The notes beneath the pieces are model-generated. The model searched no databases. It saw only the letters and a list, made by a program, of their open reading frames with translations, and had not been told where the DNA came from. A stretch of DNA of 64,000 nt, from NCBI RefSeq assembly GCF_040802235.1, contig NC_133158.1, positions 26,105,001 through 26,169,000 on the forward strand. Reading direction: 5' to 3'. A program made the translations under genes and the position numbers. Below, piece after piece: positions 11,107 through 23,697 of this stretch (position 1 is the first letter of the stretch; the number at the start of each line of letters is the position of its first letter). The DNA is from Manis javanica. Its lineage: Eukaryota > Chordata > Mammalia > Pholidota > Manidae.

Positions 11107-13611
11107 GTTTAAGTGTTACTATGAATCATTTTGTGTGCAAGAGACAAGCTCAGTTGGCACAGCTATATGCCAAAGCCAGCCTCTCTGCATCCTTAGGTCT
11201 TTCTCCCTTTAACATTGCCATGTTTGACAGGCTTTCTGGCAACGATGACCAGCAGCTCCAGAGCTACATTCTAGGAACTTAGCAATCTCAAGACATCTTT
11301 TCCAGAAGTTCCAGCAAAAGCTGTGGTGTAGACTCTCATCGGACTGGTTCCCATCATGTTTCTGTCCCTAAGCCCGTTACTGTGACCTGGTTTTGATCTT
11401 CAGTCCGTCCCTGGAATGGTGAGCTGAGTGTAGTCAGTCTTGAATGAACCACTTGGACTGAGAAGGGTGGCTCAGCAGAGGAAACTCAGAAATCTTTGCC
11501 ATGAGAAAGGAAAAGGGTGTCAGATGGGCAATCGGTATTTGTCATCTGGGAAGAGATGAATAGTAGGCTGAGAAAGTCAGAATTGGAAGTTCTCTCTAAG
11601 GAGAATTAAGACTGAGCAGACTTTGAGGGGTTTAAGTTCCTGAGTAAATAGCCAATGTCTTCTCTTTTCTATTCTCTCAAATCTTCCCTCTTATCTTATA
11701 TTCCAACATCTGGAACAGTTTTGGAAGGAGCATTTTAGACAAGAACCCAGTAGACAGAGGAGAGGGGACCAGGGAAAGCTGGGCTGAGTGATCCGGGTGG
11801 TGACAGGCCGGGCTCTCTCTGTTAGGGTCTCACCATGTGCCCTCGGGGGCGATGGGAAATGGGTAGCTGTGGTCTGTGCCGATTGGATATAAGCATCCCC
11901 AGTATATGGGGGGCTCTCCAGCTGCACTCCAGCACAACTGGGTCACATCTCATGCCCTGACTTCCAAGCGTGTCTATCCAGAGTCCTATTTCCTCCAGCC
12001 TATGCTCCTCACCAGGGCACACTGAGGAAAAATAAGGTGTTAACGGAGGAGTTAGGTCAATATTGCAGTTTGGAGGAAGACTCAGGCTGAGACTCTTTCA
12101 ACACTAGACTCAAATAAAAGCATGGGAGAAGTTTGCCTGTTATTGCTCCAAAGGAGAAGGAATGGAGACCTAATCCTCAACAAAGACCGCCCTTTCCCTC
12201 CGTCCCTCCATGGAGAGCCCTTCCCTGAGGATTTTTACACGTGAAAGAAAGTTTCCATTTGTTCCGTGGGAACTCAAGGCAGAGGAGACAACCAGGCATG
12301 GGAACCAGAGGCCGGTTGATTTTGTGTCAGTGTAAAGGAAAATGTGCAACAAGTCCTTCAGAGCCAGGACAGGCTGCCTCAGGTGTGGGTTTTGGGGGGA
12401 AGGGTCACTTACGTACTAACATACGACCTCGTTTTCCTCAGTCTTGGGGACCTTGAAAACCAGGGCACAAGGCAAGTACAAGATAAATTACTATTTCCTC
12501 TGAGGGGCTCCTTCTCTTTCTTTTCCTTTCTCCTTCCCTTGTTCCTCCCTGTCATGGCTGTCAATACTTTATTTTGGTGCAAAGACATTGTATTGGACAT
12601 TTTCATGGTTCTCCCTCACATTATGGAAACCCTTCCTTCCCCTTGTCACCATAGCTAATCTGTCCAAAGGGAAACACTTAAAAATCACAGCAGCAACACA
12701 AAAGCATGCAAAAAAGAAAACTGCGTGGAGAAGGTAGCCCAGGCCAGCGGTCTTACTTGGTGTGGATGCCTGAGGTGCCAAACAGGAGCTCCTCTTCCAG
12801 CTTTTTCCTTTCTTTTTCCCCTCTCTCTGCAGAGTGGGGGTCTGAAGGCTTCCGCCTCACTTTCACGAAGGCTTCCTCAATAGCTTGGCTGCAGAGGTCT
12901 TGAAAATGCACCCAAGGACACGATCTGAGTTGGCACTCTCCCTATCACCGCCCACAGTGGCAGCGAGAACTAAGCTGTCCTTCATGTTTTTTGGAGAAGT
13001 TTTGGGTCAAACATCTGCTTTTGCTTTTCCAGCCTTCGTCATTTACACACAGCAATGGAAGGGAGTGTCTTCTTGGAGACTCCTCATGACAAGCAGGGAC
13101 TTCCCTGAGCCTGTAGGGGACTCTGGATTTCTGCTAAAGGATCAAAAAGAGAAGACCCTATGGTCCAAGGCAGAGCTGGAGGAGCTGGGATAGGAATCAA
13201 AGGCAAGATATGTACATTCTCTCTGGGAGTGTGGACTTCTGGCTACTTGTCCTGGGTTTTCCTCAGAGACCCTAGGAGACGGCCCTGTTTCCTGAAATCT
13301 GTCTATCAACAGCCCTGTGCTGAGACCCTCAGTCCCCCACACCCTTGTACAAGGCCCCACCTGCACATCTTGGAAATACCAACTCCCGTCTCCTCTGCAC
13401 TGAAGGACCCTGGGCATCGCTTAAATGTGTGAGCACCCAGAGACTTTGATGTTTATTCTCTTTGGGATCCTGGTGCCTGAGTTTGCTAGCTCCTATGCTT
13501 CTTCTTTTTTTAGTTAACTCACATCTTAACATACATAAAAAAGTGCATATTTAGCATAAATAGGATCATACTTTACACGGATTCTTTGTTTCCTTGTATT
13601 TTTCACTATTA
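11107..13611. other. Intergenic DNA, no recognised gene
   Basis: Frames of 60-104 codons occur on both strands and overlap each other, especially at 12.3-13.5 kb. None shows a domain, a signal peptide or a plausible splice pattern. Confidence 0.4.
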
Positions 13612-13790
13612 GTGTCTGCTAGAACTTTCTGCAGTGATAAATGCCTAATACAGAGGCTGTCAGCCACGTTTCAAGAGGCTAGTGTGGCAAAGGGACTAAA
13701 TTTTAAATTTTATTTAATTTTAATTAATTTAAATGTAAATAGCCCTTTCTGGGTAGTAGCTATCTTATCGAATAGCTCAGATCATATCCT
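13612..13790 (+). mobile_element. MER3-like hAT MITE, second copy
   Basis: It has 'tctgctagaactttctgcagtgat', then 'tttcaagaggctagtgtggc', the AT-rich centre 'attttatttaattttaattaatttaaatgtaaatagcc', and 'gggtagtagctatcttatcgaatagc'. These are the same landmarks in the same order as at 8112-8308. Confidence 0.65.
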
Positions 13791-14049
13791 GCCTTTGAAC
13801 TTCATAAGCTTTTGTAGCACTCAAAATATTGCTTTACTCTTTTCTTGTAGGACCTATGCTTCTGATTCCACCACCCACCCAGGTCTCTGAGGTCCTGATA
13901 CCGAAACAGGGGAGCCACCTGTATTGGTAACTTCCTCTGGCCCTCCAGAGAGTGACTGATTACAACAAAAACCTGCAAACTGATTTCTTTAATAGTACCA
14001 CCAACATAGGTGGGGTGATCATCTGGAAGATGATGCCAGTAAGGACAGA

Positions 14050-14225
14050 GACTGCATTTCTTGAAAACTTAATGCCTTATGTAGATGAACTCTGTTATTT
14101 CTGTCAACAACATTATGACTCAATTTTTATGCCCATTTTACAGATAAGGAAACCAAGACCCAGAGTAGTTCATTGTCTTGCTGAGAGCACACAGCTAATT
14201 TAGTATTGAAAATGGCATTCCAGCC
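14050..14225 (-). repeat. MIR SINE, antisense
   Basis: Reverse-complement MIR: 'cccattttacagataaggaaaccaagacccagagtag', then 'cttgctgagagcacacagctaatt', then 'attgaaaatggcattccagccc'. Confidence 0.75.
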
Positions 14226-14359
14226 CTAGTCTGCCTGACAGCAGTGTCCATGATCTTGGCCTGTACAGACGTTGCTTCTGCCACTCATCTCCCTATGAGA
14301 AGTTGTAAAAAGAAATCAAAACATTAAATAGAGGTGGGGAGACAGAAGTTGGCCTCTGT

Positions 14360-14705
14360 ACTAATTTGGGAATGCTAGTTACTATAATGATTAAACCTCC
14401 AATTTCAGTGACTTAATACAGTAAAAATGTATTTATTACTCATATAAAAATCTGATGAAAGTGTTCCTGGTAGCTCTGCATTCAGGGCCCCAGGCTTGAC
14501 TCATCTCATGGCTCTACCATTCCTTAGAGAACTGGGGACCTCTACATCCAGGAGGAAGGAGGGAGTGAAGAAACCGCGTACCCTCTTATTAACTGCCTTG
14601 GCCGGAAGTGACGCACATCTGATGGCTCACATTCTATTGGCCAGTCCTAGTCACATGGCTTTGCAAAGATGAAAGGACGCTGGGAAACGTTTTGCCTCCC
14701 TGGTC
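14360..14705 (+). repeat. Old LTR-like repeat, family uncertain
   Basis: The 3' part, 'ggccggaagtgacgcacatctgatggctcacattctattggcc' followed by 'agtcacatggctttg', matches a widespread old mammalian LTR that I cannot name with certainty. The 5' part, 'gaatgctagttactataatg' and 'cagtgacttaatac', fits the start of the same kind of element. Confidence 0.4.
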
Positions 14706-16236
14706 AGCCATTTCTCAGCGTCAGTTCTGCACCATGGAAGCAGGAGCATAAAAGGTTTAGCCAAAAATTTATTATTTCTGCCCCAGTCTCAATGACTGTA
14801 AGTTCCTTCTATCCCATAGGTTGTATAATTTCATAATTTAATTTGGATGTATACATAGGAATTTGATAAAGACTTGAAAGTCCTTTCAGTATGGCAGTAG
14901 TTGGTGTGAGAAATGAGACATAAAATGTCCATGGCAAGCGCACTCTGTGGCTTGGTGTTTCCGTTATCTGAAAAACGAGAGTGTGGGGATCTTCCTTCCA
15001 TGTTCCGGTCAGTGTGGTCCTTTCCAGCATTCCAGGGGAGGACAAGATGGAATCCGGAGGCAGCAGCCTTGCTGAGGCTCCATGACTCACTGGGGAGAGA
15101 GGCATGTACTCAGAGGCATGGCTTTTACATAATGTTTAGAAATAAGCATCTGAGAAGTGTGGAAACATGCCGTCCTGATGTACTCATCTCTGTCGTTAAG
15201 CGCTGGCATTATCACCATCTGCCAAATGTGGAAGTTGCTTCAAAGTGAGTCACCTGGCACCCAAAACCATTTCTGCACAGAACCCTCACCCGCAACCCAT
15301 CTCTTGCTGTCAACAAAACGTCTCTGCTGCTTCTTAAGTTCTAAGAAGGCGAGAAGCACATGAGCTCCCCTAATGTAGCATTTGGTTATTTATCCCAGTG
15401 CAAGGACATCAACCTCCTTGGACCTTGTTGGTACACTGGCTCTTCAAGGATGGTGAATTATGCTGCAAGGACAAAATTATTCCATATTATTATTTCCAAG
15501 TTCCTATGAGCACTAGCTGAATTGGTCTCCTTGGAGTCTCTTTCCCATTTCCTACTCTGTGTTTTTTTGATAGCTGGCAATTTAACCAATGAGAAATGCT
15601 ATGGGTCAAAACATAACACTGCTTGTCTCATACATCCCCAAATACTCCAAACCTCTCCCAAGTAAAATATCCAAAGTTCCTTTTGCCATTTTGGAGGGAT
15701 GTTCATTTCTTTTCAAGGTGAGTCACACCATTCCTTTGATATCCTGTAACTTAGATACTGAACAATAAGGTTCAGTTCTATTGTAGGTCTTATGTCAAAC
15801 TGGTAGGGCAGTGGAAGAGTGGAAAATTGGTCTGTATACAAGCAAATATATTCTTGTCAAAATAAGGAAGAATGTTCTTAACTATTACAGTCCTGGTTTC
15901 TGCAAGTGATCACGTGGTGGTGTTTATAACGGCCTCCCTCCACTCGGCATTCCATATTGCCTTTGCCCTTAGCAAGCACTTTACTCAGGCTCCTTGCCAG
16001 GGCCGCAGCCTTCATTCTGAACCCACTAAGTGTGTAACCCCAAAAGCTGTCAGTTTTAATGTGGAGCCTAGAGCATGAGACTGTGCTTTAGGCCTGGGCT
16101 GCTGACTGGATGGTGCTTGAAGTACAGAATCACTGCATGCCCTTCAAGGAGATGTTGTTTGGAGCAGGTGGTAGGCCTCCTCTAGATGACTCACAGCAGA
16201 AAACCTTAGGATCTGGGGGCAAAGCTGTGCAGATAA
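14706..16236. other. Intergenic DNA, nothing recognised
   Basis: No gene or clear repeat. Overlapping frames of 68-111 codons near 14.8-15.4 kb lie on both strands without motifs. Confidence 0.4.
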
Positions 16237-16272
16237 CTATTCTCCTTTCAGAGGCTATTCTCCTTTCAGAGT
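16237..16272. repeat. 18-bp tandem duplication
   Basis: CTATTCTCCTTTCAGAGG is followed directly by the same sequence with one change at the last base. This is a local replication-slippage type duplication. Confidence 0.9.
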
Positions 16273-16732
16273 GTCCACCAGGGACACTGCATGCTTCATC
16301 CTGAGCCCCCAAGTTACCCCACAACCTGAGCTGACCATAGGAGGTGGGTGTTTCACTGGCTTGTTCTTCATCAGTTGTGAAATATCAGAACATGGGTCAG
16401 CCTTTAAGAGCTCAGCCAATATTGTTACAAGGAATTCTATGAAAATTGTTAGTTGACCTGAGTTAGGGTCCTCACCAGTACTGCCAGCCATTGGGTGACT
16501 TAAATGTCCACCTTCCTTGTCTGGAAGTAAGGGCATGTAGCAAATCTAGAGCAGTAGATTTGCTCAACAGGAATTTCTCCAAAAGGATTCTGTGGTCATA
16601 TCAGTTTGCTAAGCCGCATTATGGCAGCTGGTTTCTTTATCATCCTTAATGTTGTAATGTGCACATGGTGGGTAGGAGAGGTGAATATCTGTGGGAAGAA
16701 AACATACATTGTTTCCCAAACTTATCATAAAA

Positions 16733-16770
16733 TATATATATGTGTGTATATATATATATATAATATAAAA
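16733..16770. repeat. AT/GT dinucleotide microsatellite
   Basis: An imperfect (TA)n with a short (TG)n interruption. It accounts for the Tyr-Ile runs in the open frames on both strands here. Confidence 0.9.
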
Positions 16771-16880
16771 TACAAATATAAAAACCTCTTTTTGTTGTAG
16801 ACAACTATTAATATCACCTGGAACCAGGCTTCCATGGAATACAGGGTAGAAAATTCTGTTATCTAGCACTGTATTAAAAT

Positions 16881-16914
16881 GATAAAATTGGTAAGCTGAT
16901 AAAATTGGTAAGCT
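16881..16914. repeat. 17-bp tandem duplication
   Basis: GATAAAATTGGTAAGCT occurs twice in direct succession with no mismatch. Confidence 0.95.
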
Positions 16915-17264
16915 CACTGCCTGGATTTATACATGATAATTTTTATAGAATATAGATTTAAGTTTTAAAACAAGCCAAAGATGAAACTACATGTGCATAT
17001 TGATAACAGGGAAAATTGTATCAAAGTACTTTGAGGCAGAGAGAACATAAGAGATAGGTCATATTTGACAAGTATAGTACTGTTTTTCTATACTTGAGGT
17101 CAATGATAATCACTTTAATAAATTAACAAGTGTGAGCCTAAATGTGTGCTTTTTAAACAGTGCCCCAGGTGGCCACTGGTAAGGCCAGGGTTAAGGACAG
17201 AATGCGCAGAGCTCTGAGGATGCACCCTCTGTTTTAACTAAAGCAATTCTGCTTTTACCTGAAA

Positions 17265-17480
17265 GTAGAGACATAGACTGTAGAGTCAGGAAGCCTAACT
17301 TTAAATTCCACTTCCCTCAATCACTGGCAGTATGTCCATGGGACTCTCTCCGACTCTCAGTATCTTCTTCTGTCAAATGGAGAAATGAAGGAAACCTCCC
17401 TTGTAAGCTTGTGGGCAGAATAAAATGAGAGAATCTAGGTAAAGGGCAAAGCATGGTCCAGTCATACAGCCACTGACTTA
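17265..17480 (+). repeat. MIR SINE, sense
   Basis: MIR order with strong decay: 'gagacatagactgtagagtcaggaagcc', 'tcagtatcttcttctgtcaaatggagaaatg', 'cttgtgggcagaataaaatgagag'. Confidence 0.6.
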
Positions 17481-17554
17481 ATCAATGGGAATAACTGTTA
17501 AAATTCTTTCACCTAATGGGTTTCCATGTGAGTGTGTGAGCTAGGAGTGTCACA

Positions 17555-18176
17555 ACTAAAATGCAGGACTAGATAAATAGATAAATAAACTGTGGTCTAT
17601 ATCCAGACAACAGAATACTATTCAGCACTAAAAAAAACCCACGAGCTACGAGGCCATGAAAAGACATGGAGGAATCCTAAATGCACATTACTAAGTGAAA
17701 GAAGCCAGTGTGGAAAGGCTAGTTACTGTATGACTCCACCAATATGGCATGGTAGAAAAGATAAAACTACTGAGACAGTAAAAAAGTAAAAAAGAAAAAA
17801 GACAGTGATTGCCCAAGGTTAGGGAAAGTGAAGGAGGATGGATAACTAGGCAGAGCACAGAGGATATTTAGGTCAGCAGAAATACCATGTATGATATTGT
17901 AGTTATGGACACATGTCATTATACATTTGTCCAAAACCATGGAATGTACACCGCCAAGTGTGACCCTAAGGTAATCTCTGGGCTTTGTGTGATCATGAGT
18001 TGTCAGTGTAGGTTCATCAGTTGTAACTCATGCGCCACTCTGGACACTGAGAGTGGGTGAGGCAGTGGGTATATGAGGGCAGGGGAGATAACTAGAGAAA
18101 CTAGAGAGTTGCTACCCAGTTTTGCTGTGAACCTGAAAGTGTCTGCAAAATAAAATCTGTTCATTAAAAAAAAATC
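17555..18176 (+). mobile_element. 5'-truncated old L1 3' end
   Basis: It reads 'aaactgtggtctatatccag', 'cagaatactattcagcac', 'aatgcacattactaagtgaaagaagccag', then a long 3' UTR ending 'tctgcaaaataaaatctgttcatt' and an A-run. This is L1 ORF2 C-terminus plus 3' UTR of an older subfamily. It encodes nothing intact. Confidence 0.75.
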
Positions 18177-18990
18177 CCAGCTGGGTGTGCTCTTTCCATG
18201 AGTATTGTATATCCGATGGATATACACTGAGTAACAGTGGCATCACAGGGATGATGGCGGTAAAGGAAGAGATGGGGAGAGACAGCCAACACTGAGCCAA
18301 CCACCGTATAAGACAGTACTGGATCTGGGTGTGAGATACACAGACTCAAAGCAGCAGTGGCCTGAACAGGAGCCACGTATTTCCCTCTCATGTAAAATCC
18401 TCTATGTGCCCATCTTTAAAGTGGAGTAGCTCATTTGGTCATTATGAAGTCTCAGTGAACTGATGCATAAGAGCTTCCTGGCCGAGGGAAATTCTGCTTT
18501 GAACTAAGTAGGATCAGATCTGATTGCTGCGAAGAGAGGTAGAATAACTCCTCCCCCATCCACCACTCTTTCTTTCCCATTAAAGAAATAAAGCCCAGAA
18601 ATTCTACAAGACAATACCAAAAGTGAAGATCTTCCCCATTATTTACAAAAAAACTTCTTAGCATGGGTGGCTGGCATATAATAAATATGCCTCTCCCCCA
18701 TACCTGCCTTGCCCCATTCATCATTTTGATTGTGTTACATGGACCATGAAGTCCCTTAGTGATGTGCTAATGCAGCTTTTTATTTTATTTCATTTTTTTA
18801 CTCATTAGTCTCTTGGTAGCTGGTTTTGGAGGATGTAATCACTGGACAACCAGGGGGATTAGTGGCTAAGGAAAGGTGGTAAAACAGCAATTTAGGACCT
18901 GAGATCAGTGAGGTGTCCCACATTGATGACCTCTCGGTTAGATGCTTTGCAGGACCTAGTAGTTCCCTAAAATTATTTTTAAGTATCCAT
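18177..18990. other. Intergenic DNA, nothing recognised
   Basis: Overlapping minus-strand frames of 62-90 codons have no motif. No repeat that I can name. Confidence 0.35.
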
Positions 18991-19659
18991 TGTCTATTTT
19001 ATTTATTTATACATTTATTAAAGTATTATTAATATACACTCTTATGAAGGTTTCATATGAGCAACATTGTGTTTACTACATTACCCATATTATTAAGTGC
19101 CCCCCATGCCTCATTGAAGTCACTGTCCATCAGCTAGGAAGATGCCCCAGAGTCAGTACTTGTCTTCTCTCAGCTACACTGTCTTCCCCATGACCCCACA
19201 CATACCATGTGTACCAATCATAATACCCCTCAATCCCCTTCTCCCTCATTCCCAACCCACTCTCTCCCACCCCTCCCCTTTGGTAACCACTAGTCCCTTC
19301 TTGGATTCTGTGAGTCTGCTGCTGTTTTGTTCCTTCAGTTTAGCTTCCTTGTTATACTCCACAAATAAGGGAAATTATTTGGTATTTGTCTTTCTCCACC
19401 TGGCTTATTTCACTGAGCATAATATCTTCCAGCTCCATCCATGTTGTAGCAAATGGTAGGATTTGTTTTCTTCTTATGGCTGAATAATATTCCATTGTGT
19501 ATATGTACCACATCTTCTTTATCCATTCATCTATTGATGGACACTTAGGTTGCTTCCATGTCTTGGCTATTGTAAATAGTGCTGTGATAAACATAGGGGT
19601 GCATATGTCTTTTTGAATCTGAGATCTTGTTTTCTTTGGGTAGTCTACTGTCTATTTTA
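18991..19659 (-). mobile_element. 5'-truncated L1 with target-site duplication
   Basis: An 11-bp direct repeat TGTCTATTTTA flanks the insertion (18991-19001 and 19649-19659), leaving the L1 at 19002-19648 on the minus strand. It covers the C-terminus of ORF2 (a minus-strand frame at 19352-19594 still reads '[13 protein letters not shown]') and the 3' UTR with its C-rich plus strand. The poly(A) is eroded to a TA-rich stretch on the left. It matches the young L1 at 57.8-58.5 kb in layout but is clearly more diverged. Confidence 0.8.
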
Positions 19660-20920
19660 AATGATGAGAGCATTTAGCCCCAGCCAAGACAGAGCATGTC
19701 TGCATCTTCCAATGTAGGGATAATGCATCCATTAGTAGCCTGGGAGTTGGGATCTAGGCGGGGCTAGTACACTTTCTGTGGATTAACAGCTCCCAACTAT
19801 CCGGAACACTGGACAAAAGCAAAAGCAGAGACCATTCAGAAATAGTGTCACTACATTTTAAAATCAACATTTGATGCCAACCATCATCATTTGGGATGTA
19901 GTATTTATTCCGAATAAAATTATTGAAGAAATTCCCAGGATGTACAGCCAGGAGCAGGAAGAGGGAGATCCACGGTGTGGAACATGTCAGAGCTGGTGTG
20001 ATGCTTGTCCCCTGGCAGCAATGGAGCTCACTCCTTACACACTAGGGGCCAACAGGGTCTTGAAGTGGTGCACAGGAGGAGTCCAGTGCAGCAGATGAAC
20101 CCTAAACCGAGTGCCTTTTCAACCCCTAAGCACTGTGGACCTGTCTCAGAGTGCCTCCCATACCACAATTTCATAAGATTATTGCAATTTTGAGCACGGG
20201 GAAGCTTTCTGTTTCTTTTTATTTATTCCCTTCCCTCCCTTCTTTCCTTTTCTCTCCCCCAACCAAACATAAATAGGAAGTTATAATGATTTATTGTCAC
20301 GACTCTGGAGATTCTCCCATACCAAACCCTGTGTGATGAGTTCACACTTTGACAATCACAGTATACAGACTACCAAGAAAAAGATAATAAAGGAAGATTC
20401 TTAATGTGGAAAACAGATTCAAGCAGTATAATCGAAAGCCAAAAAAAAAACCATTTAGATTTTCCAGGGCTTTAACATTTTAAAAAAAGGCCCAAGATTT
20501 GGAATGATTTATGACCTTGGATGCGTGATAGGGTATTGGCAGTACAGGACTTGAACATTTATCATATACTAATGAGATAAGAGCTGCTGTTCAGAAATAC
20601 TTACAATGGTGAAACAATCTATCTCTTGTAAATTTGGGCATCAAACCGAACCATCAGAGGGCGTGTTTCTTAGATTGTCTTGGTCTCTGAAGGATCCCCT
20701 TTATTAAATTATGCTTTGGCATAATGCTCAAGGCTTGCATTGAAGAAAAGCCATAAGAAACAGCTGAAAGTGATTTACTGTTATATTTTCTTTAGATATG
20801 TTGTTGGCGATATCTCCATTGCATCAGGCAATATTCCCTTTATGAGGACTCTGGGGAAAGTTCTCTCAGACATTAGGGCCAATAATTCTTTCTCCTGAAC
20901 AGCTGGTACACTGGTATATA
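19660..20920. other. Intergenic DNA, nothing recognised
   Basis: No gene or nameable repeat. Two overlapping frames (75 and 62 codons, about 19871-20193) have no recognisable domain. Confidence 0.35.
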
Positions 20921-20924
20921 TCTT

Positions 20925-20995
20925 ATTCACATATATATATGTATATATAAAAATAATATAATAATAATAATATATATGAATATATACAGATATGG
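20925..20995. repeat. AT-rich simple repeat
   Basis: Imperfect (TA)n and (TAA)n runs. Confidence 0.85.
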
Positions 20996-22976
20996 TAAGT
21001 GTGTGTAAAAATCAGTTAAAATATGTTTTGATCTTTTATTCAATGGGCAAAATCAGTCTTGAAAAGAGCTGTGTTTTCCTTGTTTCTTTGACTACCTGGA
21101 AGTTTAGCACTTAATTTGCTTCCTAACTTTAATAATTGTACACGGCTGGAAAGCATGCCTTTCAGGATACTAACATTTCATAGCTTTATTTTGTTATTGA
21201 ATCTTGACTTTTCCTATTCTGTTATACTTTTAAGCATGAAAGAAAGCCTTGTGCAGTTGCATGTATTTTTTTTTTTAAAGCAGCCTCACGTCTGTTTTAG
21301 AATTAGGCTAGGTAGCATTTTACAAATAAAAATACCATTTCAGTATCCTGGAATGCGTATGAATAACAAATCATTGCAAGTGATGGATATTTTAAAATGC
21401 ATAAGCCCTGGAAAATCTAAAGACTGTTGACACTTACATCCTGCAGTATTTTCTGTGAAGTCTCTCCAGCTTTGATTTTTAAATCTTGGAGCCAATAAAT
21501 GGCATTTCTTGATTCTCTCTCCAGCTCAAAACAGTTGGGAAATAGACCCAGGAGATAAACAAATGGAGATAAAAACTGTCATCTCTATTACGGGTAAAGG
21601 TGACTGCAGACCGTCACTTCAGAACTGTGTCCCAAAGGGCTTGCTAACACTCCACTGAAATGAACACATTTTCCATCCAGTCTTTGGTTCAGATGGAAGC
21701 CGGGGCTCCCATGAGGGCAGAGCCTGCTGGACAGCCTACCACCCACAGCAGAACCTGCTCAAATTCACCCTCTCTTCAGGCTACTGGATCCCCAAGAGAA
21801 TACTCACTCCTTCCCAGGGCTGGGAAGGAGAATGGACAGAGACCGGAGGCATCCCCTGCTGAGGTGTTCCTCAGTGGTGAATGTTGGCATGTTGAGCAGC
21901 ACAGTTCTTGGCTAAACAGTCTTACACATTGTAAGATCTTTAACATCCTTGAATTGCGGGTCAGTTATTTAACATGTGTCCAATGTACCTCCTTATCCCA
22001 CAGGGTTGAGGACCTTGCTTGGGAGGAAGCTTCTTCGCGGAAACAGGAGGCCCATGTGTGTGTGTGTCTGGGGTGGCGTGGGGGGAGTGGGAGAGGGCAG
22101 GCATGGAAGTTCCTTGCTAACATTCATGCCTCTGTTATTATTCAATGTCTATGAGCTGTAAAATTATTCACTAATTCCTTGGAACGACAGTGATGCAAGC
22201 CGGCATCCCTCTGCCCCTACCTGGTCACCCCACAAGCATCAGGAGTAGCCATGTAGGGTGTGAGCCGGCCTGAAGACTTGCTTCAGTGGCTTCTACCCCT
22301 CCGAGTGGTAATTCTCATATGTGACCTCAGGGCCAGTTACCTGGGAGGCTTGGTGCTTCGGATCCTGACAGGAGTCGCCAAAACAAAGGAAGCGCAGGCG
22401 GGGAAGCGAAAGTGCTTCTGATGTGACTTCCGGAAACTAAGTCGCAAAGGCAGTACAGTTTCTGCCTGGCTCTCTCTCGGGGACATGTCCCTTTGGAGTC
22501 CTGAGCTGCGGTGGAAGGAGTCCAGCTGCCCTGAAGCCACCACACAGGAGAGACCATCTGAGAAAAAACAGACAGAGATGCCTGTGGAGCCCCTTGGGGT
22601 CCAGCCCCTGCCTTTGAACTGCGCTAGTGCTGAGAGGAGCAGACAAGCTGTCCCCATTGAATTCTGCCTGAATTGAGGATTTATATGCAAAATTCTGTTC
22701 CCTTGAGGGTGGACTCCCTCAAGCTTCTCTTGTCCCCCTTGGGGAAGATGGCTCTTTATTCGAGTGCTTTCCCTCCACCCTTCTCCACTCACCAAATTCC
22801 ATTTCCCTTCTCCCTTTAGAATTCCCCTAAATTTTAGCTGTGCTCCTGGCTCCCTTATTTTGTTTTCCTTCATAATGATGGCTTCAGTGGTATAAAAAAT
22901 ATATATATTTTTGTGTTCTCAATAGGCCTTGGGAGGCCAAATCCTGTGCTGAGTTGACCAGAAGCCTTGAAAAAGC
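20996..22976. other. Intergenic DNA with long but unconvincing open frames
   Basis: The plus strand has a 164-codon frame (21660-22154) and the minus strand a 178-codon frame (22337-22873), both in moderately GC-rich DNA. I recognise no domain in either. Overlapping frames are open in parallel and there is no CpG island or good start context. I treat both as chance frames, but the stretch is not explained by a repeat that I can name. Confidence 0.35.
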
Positions 22977-22980
22977 AATA

Positions 22981-23031
<51 letters not shown>

Positions 23032-23068
23032 ACACACGCACATGCGCGCGCACACACACACACACCCA
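22977..23068. repeat. Compound (TA)n-(CA)n/(CG)n microsatellite
   Basis: About 46 bp of alternating TA is followed by alternating CA with a CATGCGCGCGCACA core, giving about 90 bp of nearly unbroken alternating purine-pyrimidine. It produces the Tyr-Ile and Cys-Val runs seen in minus-strand frames. Confidence 0.95.
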
Positions 23069-23693
23069 TAAACTCTGAGGAGTCTCTGGGAAGTTCCCTT
23101 TGGGAATAAGAGGAAGGCAGGTGCTGCCATTTCCACTGGGGCAAATTTCTGCTGAGCCCACACAGAGGCAAAGGCCTTTGAGGAGGGATTCCTTCGTGGG
23201 CGGATGTCTGTAAGAACTGGGTTTAAATACTGTGAGTACAGTGGAGCCCTCCCTGGGTCAAGATTGGCACCCAGAGAAAAGAAGAGACAAGGTCCACCTT
23301 TCTTCAAAGGACACACTGTCTAGGGCATGAGCTTGGGCCAGCAAGGAACCACACCCACAGTCAGCAGCCCTACTGACAGACAAGCCAGGAGCAGGGCTAG
23401 CTGCACCTGAACACACAGGGGTGCCTATATGGGAAATCAATATATTGCAAACTTCTGTAATGGTTGCTTAACAGCCAGTGCCTCCATTGCCCCTCCCCTC
23501 AAGTGTCCCCTCTACCCTGACCACTTTCACACGGCTCCCTCTCTCCAGTATCAATGGTCTAGTGATCTAAGGTTAATGCCAGGCATGGCAGGGGGCCCAG
23601 CACCCTGCACTGGTATTACAGCTGCCTTGTCTCCTGACTGGCTGGTACCCATGCAATACAGGTTAGATGTAAACATGCTATACATTTTAGGTC
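23069..23693. other. Intergenic DNA, nothing recognised
   Basis: Short frames only, including a 101-codon plus-strand frame at 23429-23734 that runs into the LTR downstream. No motif seen. Confidence 0.35.
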
Positions 23694-23697
23694 ATAC

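Noticed and set aside
1986-15916. Scattered CACGTG E-boxes (for example 1986, 7509, 15911) as regulatory sites
   Set aside because: A 6-bp site is expected several times by chance in this length, and none is near a promoter.
22870-23316. 148-codon minus-strand frame with a YIYIYI run
   Set aside because: The run is the translated (TA)n microsatellite.
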